64,000 bases of DNA, taken from the NCBI RefSeq assembly GCF_024807615.1, contig NZ_JANUCJ010000004.1, positions 248,001 through 312,000 of the forward strand. The letters are read 5' to 3'. A model generated the notes under the pieces. It was not told the DNA's origin and ran no database searches. It saw only the letters and a list, made by a program, of their open reading frames with translations. Positions 8,624-16,841 of the stretch are shown here, one piece after another. This DNA is from Tsukamurella ocularis. GTDB lineage: Bacteria; Actinomycetota; Actinomycetes; Mycobacteriales; Mycobacteriaceae. The stretch's first letter is position 1. Each line of letters opens with the position of its first letter. Both the position numbers and the translations under genes were made by a program.

Positions 8624-8890
8624 CTAACCGGTGGGGCTGAATCGCTCCGCGTCGACGTACTCCGCAGCCAGGGCATCCAGGGGCTCGCCCAGCACGGCCG
8701 CCAGCGCGACGACGGTGCCGAACGCGGGGGTCGCCATCCGGCCGGTCTCGATCTTGCGGAGCGTCTCCGGGGAGATCCCGGCCGCGCGTGCCACCTCGTC
8801 GGGCCGGCGATCGCCGCGGGCCGCGCGCAGCCGCGCCCCCAGGCGCCGACCCGCGGCGATCTGTTCGGGGGTGAGGGGCTGGCGGACCAT
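8624..8890 (-). CDS. Small XRE-family DNA-binding protein
   Basis: An 88-residue protein that is almost only a Cro/CI helix-turn-helix. The recognition region AGISPETLRKIETGRMATP lies near residues 38-56. There is no sensor domain. It sits between the thioesterase and map genes on the same strand, 17 and 19 bp apart. With the inverted repeat right after its stop, it likely controls map or its own operon. The DNA-binding call is firm; the target is inferred. Confidence 0.8.
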   Translation of the reverse strand: MVRQPLTPEQIAAGRRLGARLRAARGDRRPDEVARAAGISPETLRKIETGRMATPAFGTVVALAAVLGEPLDALAAEYVDAERFSPTG

Positions 8891-8907
8891 GCGCCCAGCT
8901 TAGCCGG

Positions 8908-9870
8908 TCAGATCGCCACCATCCGGGTCGCGGCCGAGGCGCTGCGCCGGCCACGGATCGCGATCAGCTCGCGAGCGTGCGCGTCGAGCGCCACGTCGCC
9001 CGGCAGCTGCGGCGCCCACGGGCGGACCGCGGTGGCATCTCCGCCGGCATCGAGCGCGGCCAGCACGTGCAGCGCGTGCGCCGCAGACTGGGGCTCGTGC
9101 TCATGTGGCCAGCAGGTCGCGAGGTGCACGGAGACGTGCATCGTCTGGCGGCCCGTGTGCAGCAGCCGCGCCGTCACCTCGATGACCTGGCCGATCTGCA
9201 CCGGGCGGTAGAAGCGCACGCCGCCCACGTAGACAGTGACGGCCTCGCCTCCGCTCCAGCCCGCCGCGCAGAGGTAGGCGGCGTCGTCCATCCAGCCCAT
9301 CACCCGTCCGCCGTGCGCCTTGCCACCCCAATTGATGTCGGTGGGCGCCGCGAGGAAGCGCGTGGTGCGCCGCTCCGCCTCGGTCGGCAGCGAATAGTCG
9401 GCGCCGTTCATCGCCGCGGCGATCCGCCTCCGCACGTCAGCGCGGGCCTCGGCCTCCTCCGCGGCGCGCACGTCCTCGGCGAGGACGGGCTGCCACTGCC
9501 GCACCGGCGTCGGCTTCCCGGCATCGTCGACCGCGACGAAGACGAGCAGGCACGAGCTGGCGACGGTGAACGTGCCGACCCGCGGATCGGCGGAGGCGAC
9601 CTCGCATCGGATGTGCATGCTGCTGCGGCCCGTGTAGACCAGTGTGGCGCGCACTTCGACCACGTCGCCCGAGGCGATGTCGCGGCCGAAGCCGATGTTG
9701 CCGACGTACGCGGTCACGGAGTAGCCGCCCGACCAGGCGGCCGCGCAGGCGTAGGCCGCCTTGTCGATCCACTCGAGGACGCGGCCGCCGCGGACGCCGC
9801 CGCCGAGGGTCGCGACGTCGGTGGGTGCGGCGAGGAACCGCAGGGTGATCCGGCGATCGGTGATGGGCAT
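8908..9870 (-). CDS. Acyl-CoA thioesterase with two hotdog domains
   Basis: A 320-residue protein made of two similar hotdog units (about 1-145 and 165-320). Each has a TxRFLAAPTD entry, a GGRVxxWxDxAAYxCAAxWSGG helix segment and a TGRxxMH strand, as in double-hotdog acyl-CoA hydrolases. The conserved Asp in the WIDKAAY and WMDDAAY helices is the expected catalytic residue. GAAGGAG is well placed for the ATG at 9870. It leads an apparent operon with an XRE regulator and map. The acyl chain hydrolysed is unknown. Confidence 0.85.
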   Translation of the reverse strand: MPITDRRITLRFLAAPTDVATLGGGVRGGRVLEWIDKAAYACAAAWSGGYSVTAYVGNIGFGRDIASGDVVEVRATLVYTGRSSMHIRCEVASADPRVGTFTVASSCLLVFVAVDDAGKPTPVRQWQPVLAEDVRAAEEAEARADVRRRIAAAMNGADYSLPTEAERRTTRFLAAPTDINWGGKAHGGRVMGWMDDAAYLCAAGWSGGEAVTVYVGGVRFYRPVQIGQVIEVTARLLHTGRQTMHVSVHLATCWPHEHEPQSAAHALHVLAALDAGGDATAVRPWAPQLPGDVALDAHARELIAIRGRRSASAATRMVAI

Positions 9871-9965
9871 CGGGCTGAGCTCCTTCGCAGAGCGGTGGAC
9901 GGATCGCACCATGGTGGAGAGGTCGGCGAACGCACTCGACACCGGGGGAGTGCGATGAGAAGTCG

Positions 9966-9981
9966 GTGATCGGGCGGTAAC
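9966..9981. promoter_or_regulatory. Imperfect CGGTAAC palindrome before the thioesterase
   Basis: GTGATCG-GG-CGGTAAC about 100 bp upstream of the thioesterase start. It shares the GTGATC...GGGCGGTAACC context with the site at 921-936 and the half-site with 16681-16698. Confidence 0.28.
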
Positions 9982-10141
9982 CGCGCGGGTCGTCCGTGCG
10001 TAACACCGCGAGTGAGGCGCTCTCGCTGGCCCGCTGTCAGGTCAGCGACGCGGTCTCACCCCACCTCGCGCCGGATCGTGGACGGCACGCCACCGTCGCG
10101 CACCGTCGGCACGAGCCTCGATGATTTCGGGGACCTGCTAC

Positions 10142-10161
10142 CGGTCACTCTGCTGTGACCG
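10142..10161. terminator. Possible hairpin downstream of the beta-propeller gene
   Basis: CGGTCAC and GTGACCG close over a 6-nt loop about 70 bp beyond the stop of the leftward beta-propeller gene. The stem is short, so the terminator role is tentative. Confidence 0.3.
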
Positions 10162-10212
10162 CGTACTGCCGCTGATCCCCGCGCCGGAGGCGCCGTTGTT
10201 CGACAGTCCCGC

Positions 10213-10236
10213 GCGCGTCAGTTCGCGCGTCAGTTC
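10213..10236. repeat. 12-bp tandem duplication across a stop codon
   Basis: GCGCGTCAGTTC occurs twice in tandem. On the minus strand it duplicates the last Asn codon and TGA stop of the beta-propeller lipoprotein, leaving a second in-frame stop copy behind the first. Confidence 0.75.
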
Positions 10237-11561
10237 TTGGCGACGCTGTCGCCCGTTCGGCGGCCCGATGTGAACGCGAAGACGGTCCCGTCGTCGCCGA
10301 CGGTGACCAGCTCGCCGTCGGGCCCGATCGAGACGCCCGACGCGGACTTCATCGAGTCCGGCAGGTCGAAGGTGCGCAGCGTCGTGCCGGTGTCGGTGCG
10401 GAACTCGATGAGCTGTGTCTGCACCGCCGCCCAGGACCGGACCACCGCATAGCCGACGCCACCGCGGATCTGGGTGGCGGGGGAGACCATCGCGACGTCG
10501 GTGCGCTTGAAGGCCTCGCGCACGCTCGTGCCCTCGTCCTTGAGCGCGATGAACGAAGCGCGGTGCAGGCCGGGCGCGGCGGGGATGATGGTCCCGTCGG
10601 GCGAGACCGACGGGGGCAACGTGCTCTGGTACCCCAGGTCGTGCGTCCACTTCGTGGCGCCGGTCTTCGCGTCGAGCGCGGCCAGCTTCTCGCCCCGCAG
10701 GTTCACGTACAGCGTCGAGCGGTCCGCCGACAGCGCGGGCGAGCCGATCGCACCGTCGGGCAGGTCAGCGCGCTCCCACGCGTATCGCAGGTCGTGCCGG
10801 TCACCGCCGTTCTTGTCGTAGTCGACCGCCATCACCTTCGACGGTCCGCCCTTCGCCCCGACGACGACGAAGGCGCGTTCGGTCTGCGTGTCGACGGCGG
10901 GCGGCCCGGACACCGGGCAGCCGGGACCGTTTGTCGCGCAGTCCTCGAGGCCGGCACTGTTGGCGTTCGCCGAGACCTGCGGAAACAGGCCGATCGCGGC
11001 GCCCGCGGCGTCCCCGTCGTGCGTGTCGACGAGCACCATCTGGCCGAGGTGCGTCACGGCGAGCACGGTGTTGTCGCCCGCGAGCTTGATCCACAACGGG
11101 GTGCCCGCAGTGGGGTATCGCCAGCGCACCTGGTTGTCCGCATTGAAGCTGTACACCCAGCCGGGGATGCCGAGGTAGGTGTAGTCGAACTGGTCCACGA
11201 CGGGGGCCTGCAGGTCGGCGCCCGCGGCGTCGCGCCGGCAGTAGGTCTTGCGGCCCACGGTGAGCTCGAGGTTGAACGTGGTGCAGCCCGTCTCGGTGCG
11301 CGCGGTCACCGAGACCACGCCGCGGTTGGAGATCGCGGGCGCCGCGGTGTTGGGGCCGACGAGGTCGCGGGTCCACGCGGGGACGAGAGAAGAGGCGGCG
11401 TCCTTCTCGGCGTAGGAGTTGTTGCGCGAGTCGCCGTACATGCCGGGCCAGGCGGCCGAGTCATCGGCGTACACCCAGGTGGTGTCGGGCGTGCAGGACA
11501 CCAGCACCGCGGCGGTGGCCACCGTCGCGCCCAGCGTGAGCGCGCGCCTACCCAACCGCAT
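10230..11561 (-). CDS. Lipoprotein with PQQ-like beta-propeller (Rv3035 type)
   Basis: A 443-residue exported protein. MRLGRRALTLGATVATAAVL followed by VSC is a lipoprotein signal with a lipobox cysteine near residue 23. The rest reads as repeated PQQ/BamB-like blades (for example GAIGSPALSADRSTLYVNLR and LAALDAKTGATKWTHDLG). It should sit on the outer face of the membrane. GAGGGAGA precedes the ATG at 11561. It is divergent from an LbH transferase, the same pair as Rv3035/Rv3034c beside the MGLP genes. A scaffold or sugar-binding role is inferred only. Confidence 0.8.
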   Translation of the reverse strand: MRLGRRALTLGATVATAAVLVSCTPDTTWVYADDSAAWPGMYGDSRNNSYAEKDAASSLVPAWTRDLVGPNTAAPAISNRGVVSVTARTETGCTTFNLELTVGRKTYCRRDAAGADLQAPVVDQFDYTYLGIPGWVYSFNADNQVRWRYPTAGTPLWIKLAGDNTVLAVTHLGQMVLVDTHDGDAAGAAIGLFPQVSANANSAGLEDCATNGPGCPVSGPPAVDTQTERAFVVVGAKGGPSKVMAVDYDKNGGDRHDLRYAWERADLPDGAIGSPALSADRSTLYVNLRGEKLAALDAKTGATKWTHDLGYQSTLPPSVSPDGTIIPAAPGLHRASFIALKDEGTSVREAFKRTDVAMVSPATQIRGGVGYAVVRSWAAVQTQLIEFRTDTGTTLRTFDLPDSMKSASGVSIGPDGELVTVGDDGTVFAFTSGRRTGDSVAKN

Positions 11562-11647
11562 GTGTCTCCCTCGAATGTTCACACCGACTTTTCGCCCCAC
11601 AGACTAGCGCGGCGGCGGTACCGGACCGGCGGGGCGCACCCGCCGGA

Positions 11648-11653
11648 TAGGCT
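11648..11653 (+). promoter_or_regulatory. -10-like hexamer of a leaderless start (LbH transferase)
   Basis: TAGGCT ends 7 nt before the ATG at 11661, with no ribosome site between. Confidence 0.55.
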
Positions 11654-11660
11654 CCGCGGC

Positions 11661-12416
11661 ATGACGAGCATGTGGAACGCCCCGTACCGATCGCGGTGGC
11701 GGCACGCGCGGCAGGCCGATCAGCAGGCGCGATTCCTGACCCCCGCCTCCTTGCGCTGGGTCCTCAAGAACAAGGCTTACACGCCCTGGTACCTGGTGCG
11801 GTACTTCCGCCTCCTGAAGTTCCGGGTGGCGAACCCGCACATCGTGCTCAAGGGCATGGTCTTCCTCGGTAAGAACGTCGAGATCCACGCGACGCCCGGC
11901 CTCGGCCGGATGGAGATCGGCCGCTGGGTGCACATCGGCGACTCGAACAAGATCCGCTGCCACGAGGGCTCGCTGCGTATCGGCGACAAGTCGGTCTTCG
12001 GCCGCGACAACGTGGTCAACTGCTATCTCGACATCGAGTTCGGCCCCGCGTCGCTCGTCGCCGACTGGTGCTACATCTGCGACTTCGACCACAAGATGGA
12101 CGACATCACCATCCCCATCAAGGACCAGGGCATCGTCAAGGGGCCTGTGCGTATCGGCGGCGACACCTGGGTCGGCACCAAGGTCACCGTCACCCGCAAC
12201 ACCCTGATCGGCCATGGCACCGTGCTCGGCGCGCACGCCGTGGTGCGCGGCGAGATCCCGCCCTACTCGATCGCGGTCGGCTCGCCGGCGCGCGTGGTGA
12301 AGAACCGCAAGGACATGTGGGACGCGAGCGTCGCCGAGCGTGCCGAGCTCGAGCGCGCCCTCGCCGACATCGAGCGCAAGAAGGCCGAGGCCCGAGGGCT
12401 GCCGGGGAACGGCTAG
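11661..12416 (+). CDS. Left-handed beta-helix acyltransferase (Rv3034c type)
   Basis: A 251-residue hexapeptide-repeat transferase. The repeat zone runs from about residue 70 to 200, with isoleucine- and valine-led turns such as LRIGDKSVFG, VRIGGDTWVGTKVTVTRN and TLIGHGTVLGAHAVVRG, and ends in the usual AVGSPARVVKNR. The C-terminal 40 residues form a charged helix. The family O-acetylates or acylates sugars from acyl-CoA. From memory, Rv3034c is the proposed acetyltransferase of MGLP synthesis, and its position here next to those genes supports the same role. Confidence 0.8.
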   Translation: MTSMWNAPYRSRWRHARQADQQARFLTPASLRWVLKNKAYTPWYLVRYFRLLKFRVANPHIVLKGMVFLGKNVEIHATPGLGRMEIGRWVHIGDSNKIRCHEGSLRIGDKSVFGRDNVVNCYLDIEFGPASLVADWCYICDFDHKMDDITIPIKDQGIVKGPVRIGGDTWVGTKVTVTRNTLIGHGTVLGAHAVVRGEIPPYSIAVGSPARVVKNRKDMWDASVAERAELERALADIERKKAEARGLPGNG

Positions 12417-12419
12417 GAG

Positions 12420-12947
12420 CTACAGCACGTAGAACGGCCGGGCGTAGCGGAACTCGCCCCGCAGGTCCGGGGTGTACGCGCCGAGAGTGCGCACCATGAA
12501 CGAGTCGCCGGACCACTCCGCGACGTCGGGCTCGATGCCTACCTCGGTGCCGGCCACGAAGCCGAAGCGCGGGTAGTACTCCTTGTGGCCGAGCAGCGCG
12601 ACGAGCCGCTCGCCGAGGGCGTCGGCGGCGCCGAGCGCGGCGAGGATCAACGCGGAGCCGACGCCCTGGGCCTGCACCTCGGAGCGCACGCCGAGCGGTC
12701 CCGCCGCCAGCACGGGCGTCTCGCCGACGGCGGCGCGGGTGAGGCAGACGTGACCGATCACGGCACCGTCGTCGTCCTCGGCGACGAAGGACAACTCGTC
12801 GATCCAGGCGCCGCTCAGCCGGAGGGCCTCGACGAGCACGACCTCCAGCGGCTCGGTGCGCCCGGGGGGCGTCATGGGCGCGAACGCACTCCGATGCACG
12901 TCCGCGACCACGGCGTGATCCTCCGGCGTCTCGTTGCGGATCAACAC
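12420..12947 (-). CDS. GNAT-family N-acetyltransferase
   Basis: A 175-residue GCN5-related acetyltransferase. The acetyl-CoA loop is seen in LGVRSEVQAQGVGSALI and the last strand in HKEYYPRFGF, the signature of the YhbS-like subgroup. I choose the GTG at 12947 because the protein then opens with VLIRNETPEDHAVV, where family members begin; an ATG 29 codons upstream would add an unconserved tail. It lies tail-to-tail with the LbH transferase, 3 bp apart. The substrate is unknown. Confidence 0.78.
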   Translation of the reverse strand: MLIRNETPEDHAVVADVHRSAFAPMTPPGRTEPLEVVLVEALRLSGAWIDELSFVAEDDDGAVIGHVCLTRAAVGETPVLAAGPLGVRSEVQAQGVGSALILAALGAADALGERLVALLGHKEYYPRFGFVAGTEVGIEPDVAEWSGDSFMVRTLGAYTPDLRGEFRYARPFYVL

Positions 12948-13061
12948 GTCCGGCCCCGATCGTGGATGGGAAGCAGGCCGAACGGTCGTACTGTCATGAA
13001 TCGACCGTGCCACAGGATTTGCGATGATGCACATCGCGCAGGTCGGGCGGCCGGGGCCGAC

Positions 13062-14369
13062 CTAGAGCGGATTCGTGGGGTCGCGCTCGGGGAGCGGGCG
13101 CTCGTCGATCACGCGCCGCCCCAGCGGCGTGCGCGGACGCCGCTTCGCGGCGAGGTAGACCTGCGTCGTCTCGCGGGCAACGGCCTCCCAGCTGAGCTCC
13201 TCCACCTCGGCGCGCGCCGCCGCGGCCCAGCGGTACGACGACGCCGGATCGTCGAGCACACTGCGGATCGCCGCCGTGAGGGCGGGCACGTCGCCTGGCT
13301 CGACGGACAGGCCCGTCTCGTCCGTGCGGATGAAGTCCGCCAGGCCGCCGGCCGTGGTCGCGATGACGGGGATGCCGGTGGCGGCGCCCTCGAGCGCGAC
13401 GATGCCGAAGGGCTCGTAGCGGGACGGGATCACCAGGGCGTCCGCGGAGTGAAGCTGCGCGACCAGTTCCTCGTGGTCCAGCGCGCCCGTGAACTCGACG
13501 GCCCGCAGTACCCGCTGCTCCCGCGCGACCTCGCGCAGCCACGTGGCCTGCGTTCCGTCGCCTGCCACCGTCAACGTGGTCCCGGGGTGCGTGCGGCGTA
13601 CCCGGGCCAGCGCGGCGATGAGGTCCTGGACGCCCTTCTCGTACTCCAGCCGGCCGACGTAGAGCAGGCGGGGCGCGCCCCGTCGGGCCGCGGTGCGGGT
13701 CCGATCCCGGAAGGGCCAGGCGGTCGCGTCGATGCCGTTCGCGATGGTGTGCAGCTGCGCGAGGCCGGGCCCGAACAGGCGGTTGACCTCGTCGGACATC
13801 GAGCGCGAGCACGTGATCACCGCGTCGGCCTCGTTGGCGAGCCACCACTCGGTGGAGTGCACCTGCCGGTTCACCGGCCCGGAGACCCAGCCGCTGTGCC
13901 GGCCGGCCTCGGTGGCGTGGATCGTCGCGACGAGGGGCGCGTCGAAGGCCTCGGCGAGTCCGACGGCGGCGTGCGCGGCGAGCCAGTCGTGGGCGTGCAC
14001 CACGTCGGGCACCCAGGGTCGGCCGACGGTGCCGGCGCCGTGCAGGGCGTCCTCGCCGGCGGTCGGGTTGTACCCGGCGAGCCGCAGGCCCGCGCGCAGC
14101 ATGGAGTGCCCCATGGACAGCACCCACGGCATCATGTCGGTGCCGAAGTCGAGGGCCAGCGGGTCCTCGGCGGCCATGATGACGCGGATCCCGTCGACCA
14201 CCGCGTCGGACGTCGGGTGGCTGCGCGGGTCGGTACCCGTGGGCTGGCGTGAGACGACGACCACCTCGTGGCCCTGGTCGCGCAGCTGCAGCGCGAGGTG
14301 GTGGACGTGGCGGCCGAGGCCGCCGACCACGACGGGCGGGTACTCCCAGGAGACGAGCAGGACGCGCAT
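13062..14369 (-). CDS. GT4 alpha-1,4-glucosyltransferase (Rv3032 type)
   Basis: A 435-residue GT-B glycosyltransferase. The N-terminal half has the acceptor-side segments SWEYPPVVVGGLGRH and VVHAHDWLA. The C-terminal half has LLYVGRLEYEKGVQDL and the nucleotide-sugar motif RYEPFGIVALEGAATGIPV (E-x7-E). This fits Rv3032, which extends the glucan of methylglucose lipopolysaccharide and contributes to glycogen-type glucan. It starts 1 bp after the stop of the GH57 gene with GGAGGG in front, so the two are translationally linked in one operon with the methyltransferase. Confidence 0.88.
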   Translation of the reverse strand: MRVLLVSWEYPPVVVGGLGRHVHHLALQLRDQGHEVVVVSRQPTGTDPRSHPTSDAVVDGIRVIMAAEDPLALDFGTDMMPWVLSMGHSMLRAGLRLAGYNPTAGEDALHGAGTVGRPWVPDVVHAHDWLAAHAAVGLAEAFDAPLVATIHATEAGRHSGWVSGPVNRQVHSTEWWLANEADAVITCSRSMSDEVNRLFGPGLAQLHTIANGIDATAWPFRDRTRTAARRGAPRLLYVGRLEYEKGVQDLIAALARVRRTHPGTTLTVAGDGTQATWLREVAREQRVLRAVEFTGALDHEELVAQLHSADALVIPSRYEPFGIVALEGAATGIPVIATTAGGLADFIRTDETGLSVEPGDVPALTAAIRSVLDDPASSYRWAAAARAEVEELSWEAVARETTQVYLAAKRRPRTPLGRRVIDERPLPERDPTNPL

Positions 14370-14370
14370 G

Positions 14371-15897
14371 TCAGAACCCTCCCAGCGGCGCCGGGAGGCG
14401 CCGGGCGTCGAGGCCGGGGAACGGATCGTCGGCCAGCCGCCAGGTGCGGGCCAGCGCGACGGCGCGGGCCTCATCGCCCCGCTCGGCGGCCTCGGCGATC
14501 TCTCGCAGGGCGTGGGCGTGCTTGTAGGCGCGGTCGCGGGCGTATCCCGCGGCGGTGTCCTTGGAGACCATGAACGGCCAATCGGACTGCAGGCACATCA
14601 ACGCCTCCTGCAGCACCTGGTCGCTCACCACATCGCGCGTGCGTCCGGCCCGCTTGTCCAGGACCCGCAGCACCGTCGTGGTGATCTCCTCGTTGAGCTC
14701 GACGAACTCGCGCACGAGCGGGCCGTCCCAGACGTGCCAGTCCTTGCCGGAGCCCCACGAGCTCGCGGGGATCTCGCGGGCCTCGCCCACGTACCCGGCG
14801 TCCGCGGCGGAGCGCAGCGTGCCGACACGGACGCCGGCCTCGGGCAGTGCGCGTAGGACGCGCTCGAGCCAGATCGGGCCCTCGTACCACCAGTGGCCGA
14901 AGAGCTCGGTGTCGAAGGCGGCGACCACGAGGGCGTCACGGCCGATGCGGGCGCTCTCGGAGCGCACGCGCGCGACGACGGTGTCGACGAAGTCGGCGAC
15001 GTGCTTGTCGATCGCGGCGTCGGCGCGCGCGGGGTCGTACGGCGCCTTGTCGGCCTCGGCGACGTTCTTACCGGTGACTCGGCTGGGCTTGAGGCCGGAG
15101 GCGTGGTCGTGGGCGTAGAAGTCGCGGTAGGCGGCGTGGCCGGGGTAGCCGGACTTGGGCGACCACACCCGGTAGCTCACGGGCAGGTCCCGGCCGAACG
15201 CGAGGACGGAGGACTCGCCCACGGGGCGGGCCAGTGCGGTGTCGCCCCCGAGGGTGGGCCCGTCGACCATGAAATGCGTGACGCCGGCGGCCTCGTATCC
15301 CGCTTCCATACCGGGCTTGTAGGCGCACTCGGGCGCCCAGATCCCGGTGTGGGCGGGGGACCCGAGCCGCGCGGTGCCGTAGGCGAGGCCCTCGCGCAGC
15401 GCGAGCTCGCGCAGACGGGGGTGGAGGAGGGGCTGGAAGGGGTGCGCGAGGGGTCCGCCCAGCAGTTCGACGGTGCCGGCGTCCGCGAGCCGGCGCAGGA
15501 CGGGGCTGCCGCCGTGCCGCCACCGGGTCTCGAAGAGTTCCAGCGCGTGCGCGGCGTTGCGGTGCTCGCGCGCGCCGAGCTCGGCCGCGGCGGGGCGCCC
15601 GGAGAGGGCGGCCTCGTGGGCCCGGAGCTGCCAGTTGCCGAGGTAATGGTGCATGGCCTCGAGGCAGTACGGGTCGTCGAGCTGGGCGGCGAGCACGGGG
15701 GTCACGCCGAGCGTGAGCTGGTCGGTGCGCCCCTCGGCGGCGAGCCGGTCAAGCATCTCCGCCATCGGCAGGTAGGAGGCCGCCCACGACTGGTACAGCC
15801 ACTCCTCGCCGACGGGCCACGCGCCGTGGTGGGCGAGCCACGGCAGGTGGGAGTGCAGGACGAAGGCGATCATCCCGGGCTCGCGCCCGGCGGTCAC
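14371..15897 (-). CDS. GH57 alpha-glucan branching enzyme (Rv3031 type)
   Basis: A 508-residue family 57 glycoside hydrolase. Motifs in order are LHSHLPWLAHHG, GGPLAHPFQPLL, GIWAPECAY (nucleophile Glu) and AAFDTELFGHWWYEGP (catalytic Asp), then the C-terminal helical domain. I start at the GTG at 15897: GAGGAAG is correctly spaced and the GTGA overlaps the stop of the methyltransferase gene. It introduces alpha-1,6 branches into the glucan made by the adjacent GT4 enzyme, the Rv3031 role in MGLP synthesis. Confidence 0.88.
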   Translation of the reverse strand: MTAGREPGMIAFVLHSHLPWLAHHGAWPVGEEWLYQSWAASYLPMAEMLDRLAAEGRTDQLTLGVTPVLAAQLDDPYCLEAMHHYLGNWQLRAHEAALSGRPAAAELGAREHRNAAHALELFETRWRHGGSPVLRRLADAGTVELLGGPLAHPFQPLLHPRLRELALREGLAYGTARLGSPAHTGIWAPECAYKPGMEAGYEAAGVTHFMVDGPTLGGDTALARPVGESSVLAFGRDLPVSYRVWSPKSGYPGHAAYRDFYAHDHASGLKPSRVTGKNVAEADKAPYDPARADAAIDKHVADFVDTVVARVRSESARIGRDALVVAAFDTELFGHWWYEGPIWLERVLRALPEAGVRVGTLRSAADAGYVGEAREIPASSWGSGKDWHVWDGPLVREFVELNEEITTTVLRVLDKRAGRTRDVVSDQVLQEALMCLQSDWPFMVSKDTAAGYARDRAYKHAHALREIAEAAERGDEARAVALARTWRLADDPFPGLDARRLPAPLGGF

Positions 15898-16634
15898 GGC
15901 TTCCTCGCGTAGAAGAACAGGTCGAGGCTGTCCGGGGCGTCGGCGCGCAGGTCGAAGTCCTGCGCCGCGACGGCGGCGACGTCGTTCGACAGTTCGTCCG
16001 GCCAGGGCTCGCCGGCCAGCGAGCGCTCGATCTGCGCGTCGATGAAGCTGCCGCCGTGGCGCCGGTCCAGCTCGGCGAGCCGCGCGCCGTGGTAGACGCC
16101 GAGCTTCTCCGTCACCTCGAAACCCGCGTCCTCGAGCAGCTCGGCCAGCTCGGCCGAGTTGAGCTCGCGGGTGTGGAAGGGATTGAGCGGGGTGTCGCGG
16201 CCGGGGGAGAAGGTGACGCGGTTGGGGGTCGAGATCGCGAGCTCGCCGCCGGGGCGCAGGACGCGCGCCACCTCGCGGAGGAACTGCGGCTGGTCCCACA
16301 GGTGCTCGATCACCTGGAAGTTGACGACGGCGTCCACGGACGCGTCGTCCAGCGGTAGCTCCGCGAGGTTGCCGTGCAGCATCGTCACCGCCGGGTACGC
16401 GGCCCGCACGTGCGCGACCGCCGACTCGTCATAGTCGAGCGCGGTCACCGTCGCTCCGGCGCCGGCGAGCATCGCGGCGCCGTAGCCCTCGCCGCTGCCG
16501 GCCTCGAAGACCGACTTCCCGGCGTAGCGGTCGACGATCGCGAGGTAGGCGATCTCGTGCCGGCGGAACCAGTAGTTCTCCTCGGGGATACCGGGAACGG
16601 TTCGCTCGCCGGTCAGGGGCAGCGGGTCACACAT
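15894..16634 (-). CDS. SAM-dependent methyltransferase of the MGLP cluster (Rv3030 type)
   Basis: A 246-residue class I methyltransferase. FEAGSGEGYGAAML is motif I, TALDYDESAVAHVRAAYP motif II, and VVNFQVIEHLWDQPQFLREV with RPGGELAISTPNR completes the core. ENYWFRRHE near the N-terminus and FSPGRDTPLNPFHTRELN match what I remember of Rv3030. It is first in a leftward operon with the GH57 and GT4 enzymes, so it very probably methylates glucose in the MGLP chain; which hydroxyl is not visible. The start ATG at 16634 follows GAGAAGA. Confidence 0.85.
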   Translation of the reverse strand: MCDPLPLTGERTVPGIPEENYWFRRHEIAYLAIVDRYAGKSVFEAGSGEGYGAAMLAGAGATVTALDYDESAVAHVRAAYPAVTMLHGNLAELPLDDASVDAVVNFQVIEHLWDQPQFLREVARVLRPGGELAISTPNRVTFSPGRDTPLNPFHTRELNSAELAELLEDAGFEVTEKLGVYHGARLAELDRRHGGSFIDAQIERSLAGEPWPDELSNDVAAVAAQDFDLRADAPDSLDLFFYARKP

Positions 16635-16680
16635 TCTTCTCAGCCTAGTCGTCGCGGGGCGTGGGCCATCCCACATGGAC

Positions 16681-16698
16681 AGTTACCGTCCGGTAACT
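16681..16698. promoter_or_regulatory. 18-bp palindromic operator between the MGLP operon and etfB
   Basis: AGTTACCG-TC-CGGTAACT has perfect 8-bp arms. It lies in the divergent control region, 47 bp before the methyltransferase start and about 145 bp before etfB. The 8-2-8 shape suits a TetR-type dimer. Its regulator is not in sight. Confidence 0.6.
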
Positions 16699-16841
16699 TA
16701 CTCTGGCGTTAAACAGTGTGGTGAGGCGGTGCTACGTTCTACTCGCAGAGACTGCGGTGGGGACGATTTTCCGTACCTCGCGGCAGTGTGAGAATGTGCC
16801 CTACGAGTATCCCGATCATCGATGGAGGTCGACGAAGACCA

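Larger units (their letters stand above)
9871..10229. other. Gene-free stretch with small inverted repeats
   Basis: No credible gene in these 359 bp between the start of the thioesterase gene and the end of the beta-propeller lipoprotein gene. It holds CGCACTC/GAGTGCG (9931-9937, 9948-9954), an imperfect CGGTAAC site (9966-9981), the hairpin CGGTCAC/GTGACCG (10142-10161) and part of a 12-bp tandem repeat at its right edge. It probably carries the thioesterase promoter; I see no RNA gene. Confidence 0.5.

Noticed and set aside
10563-11660. Long upstream extension of the LbH transferase frame
   Set aside because: It is antisense to the beta-propeller gene and has no family features; the real start is ATG 11661 behind TAGGCT.
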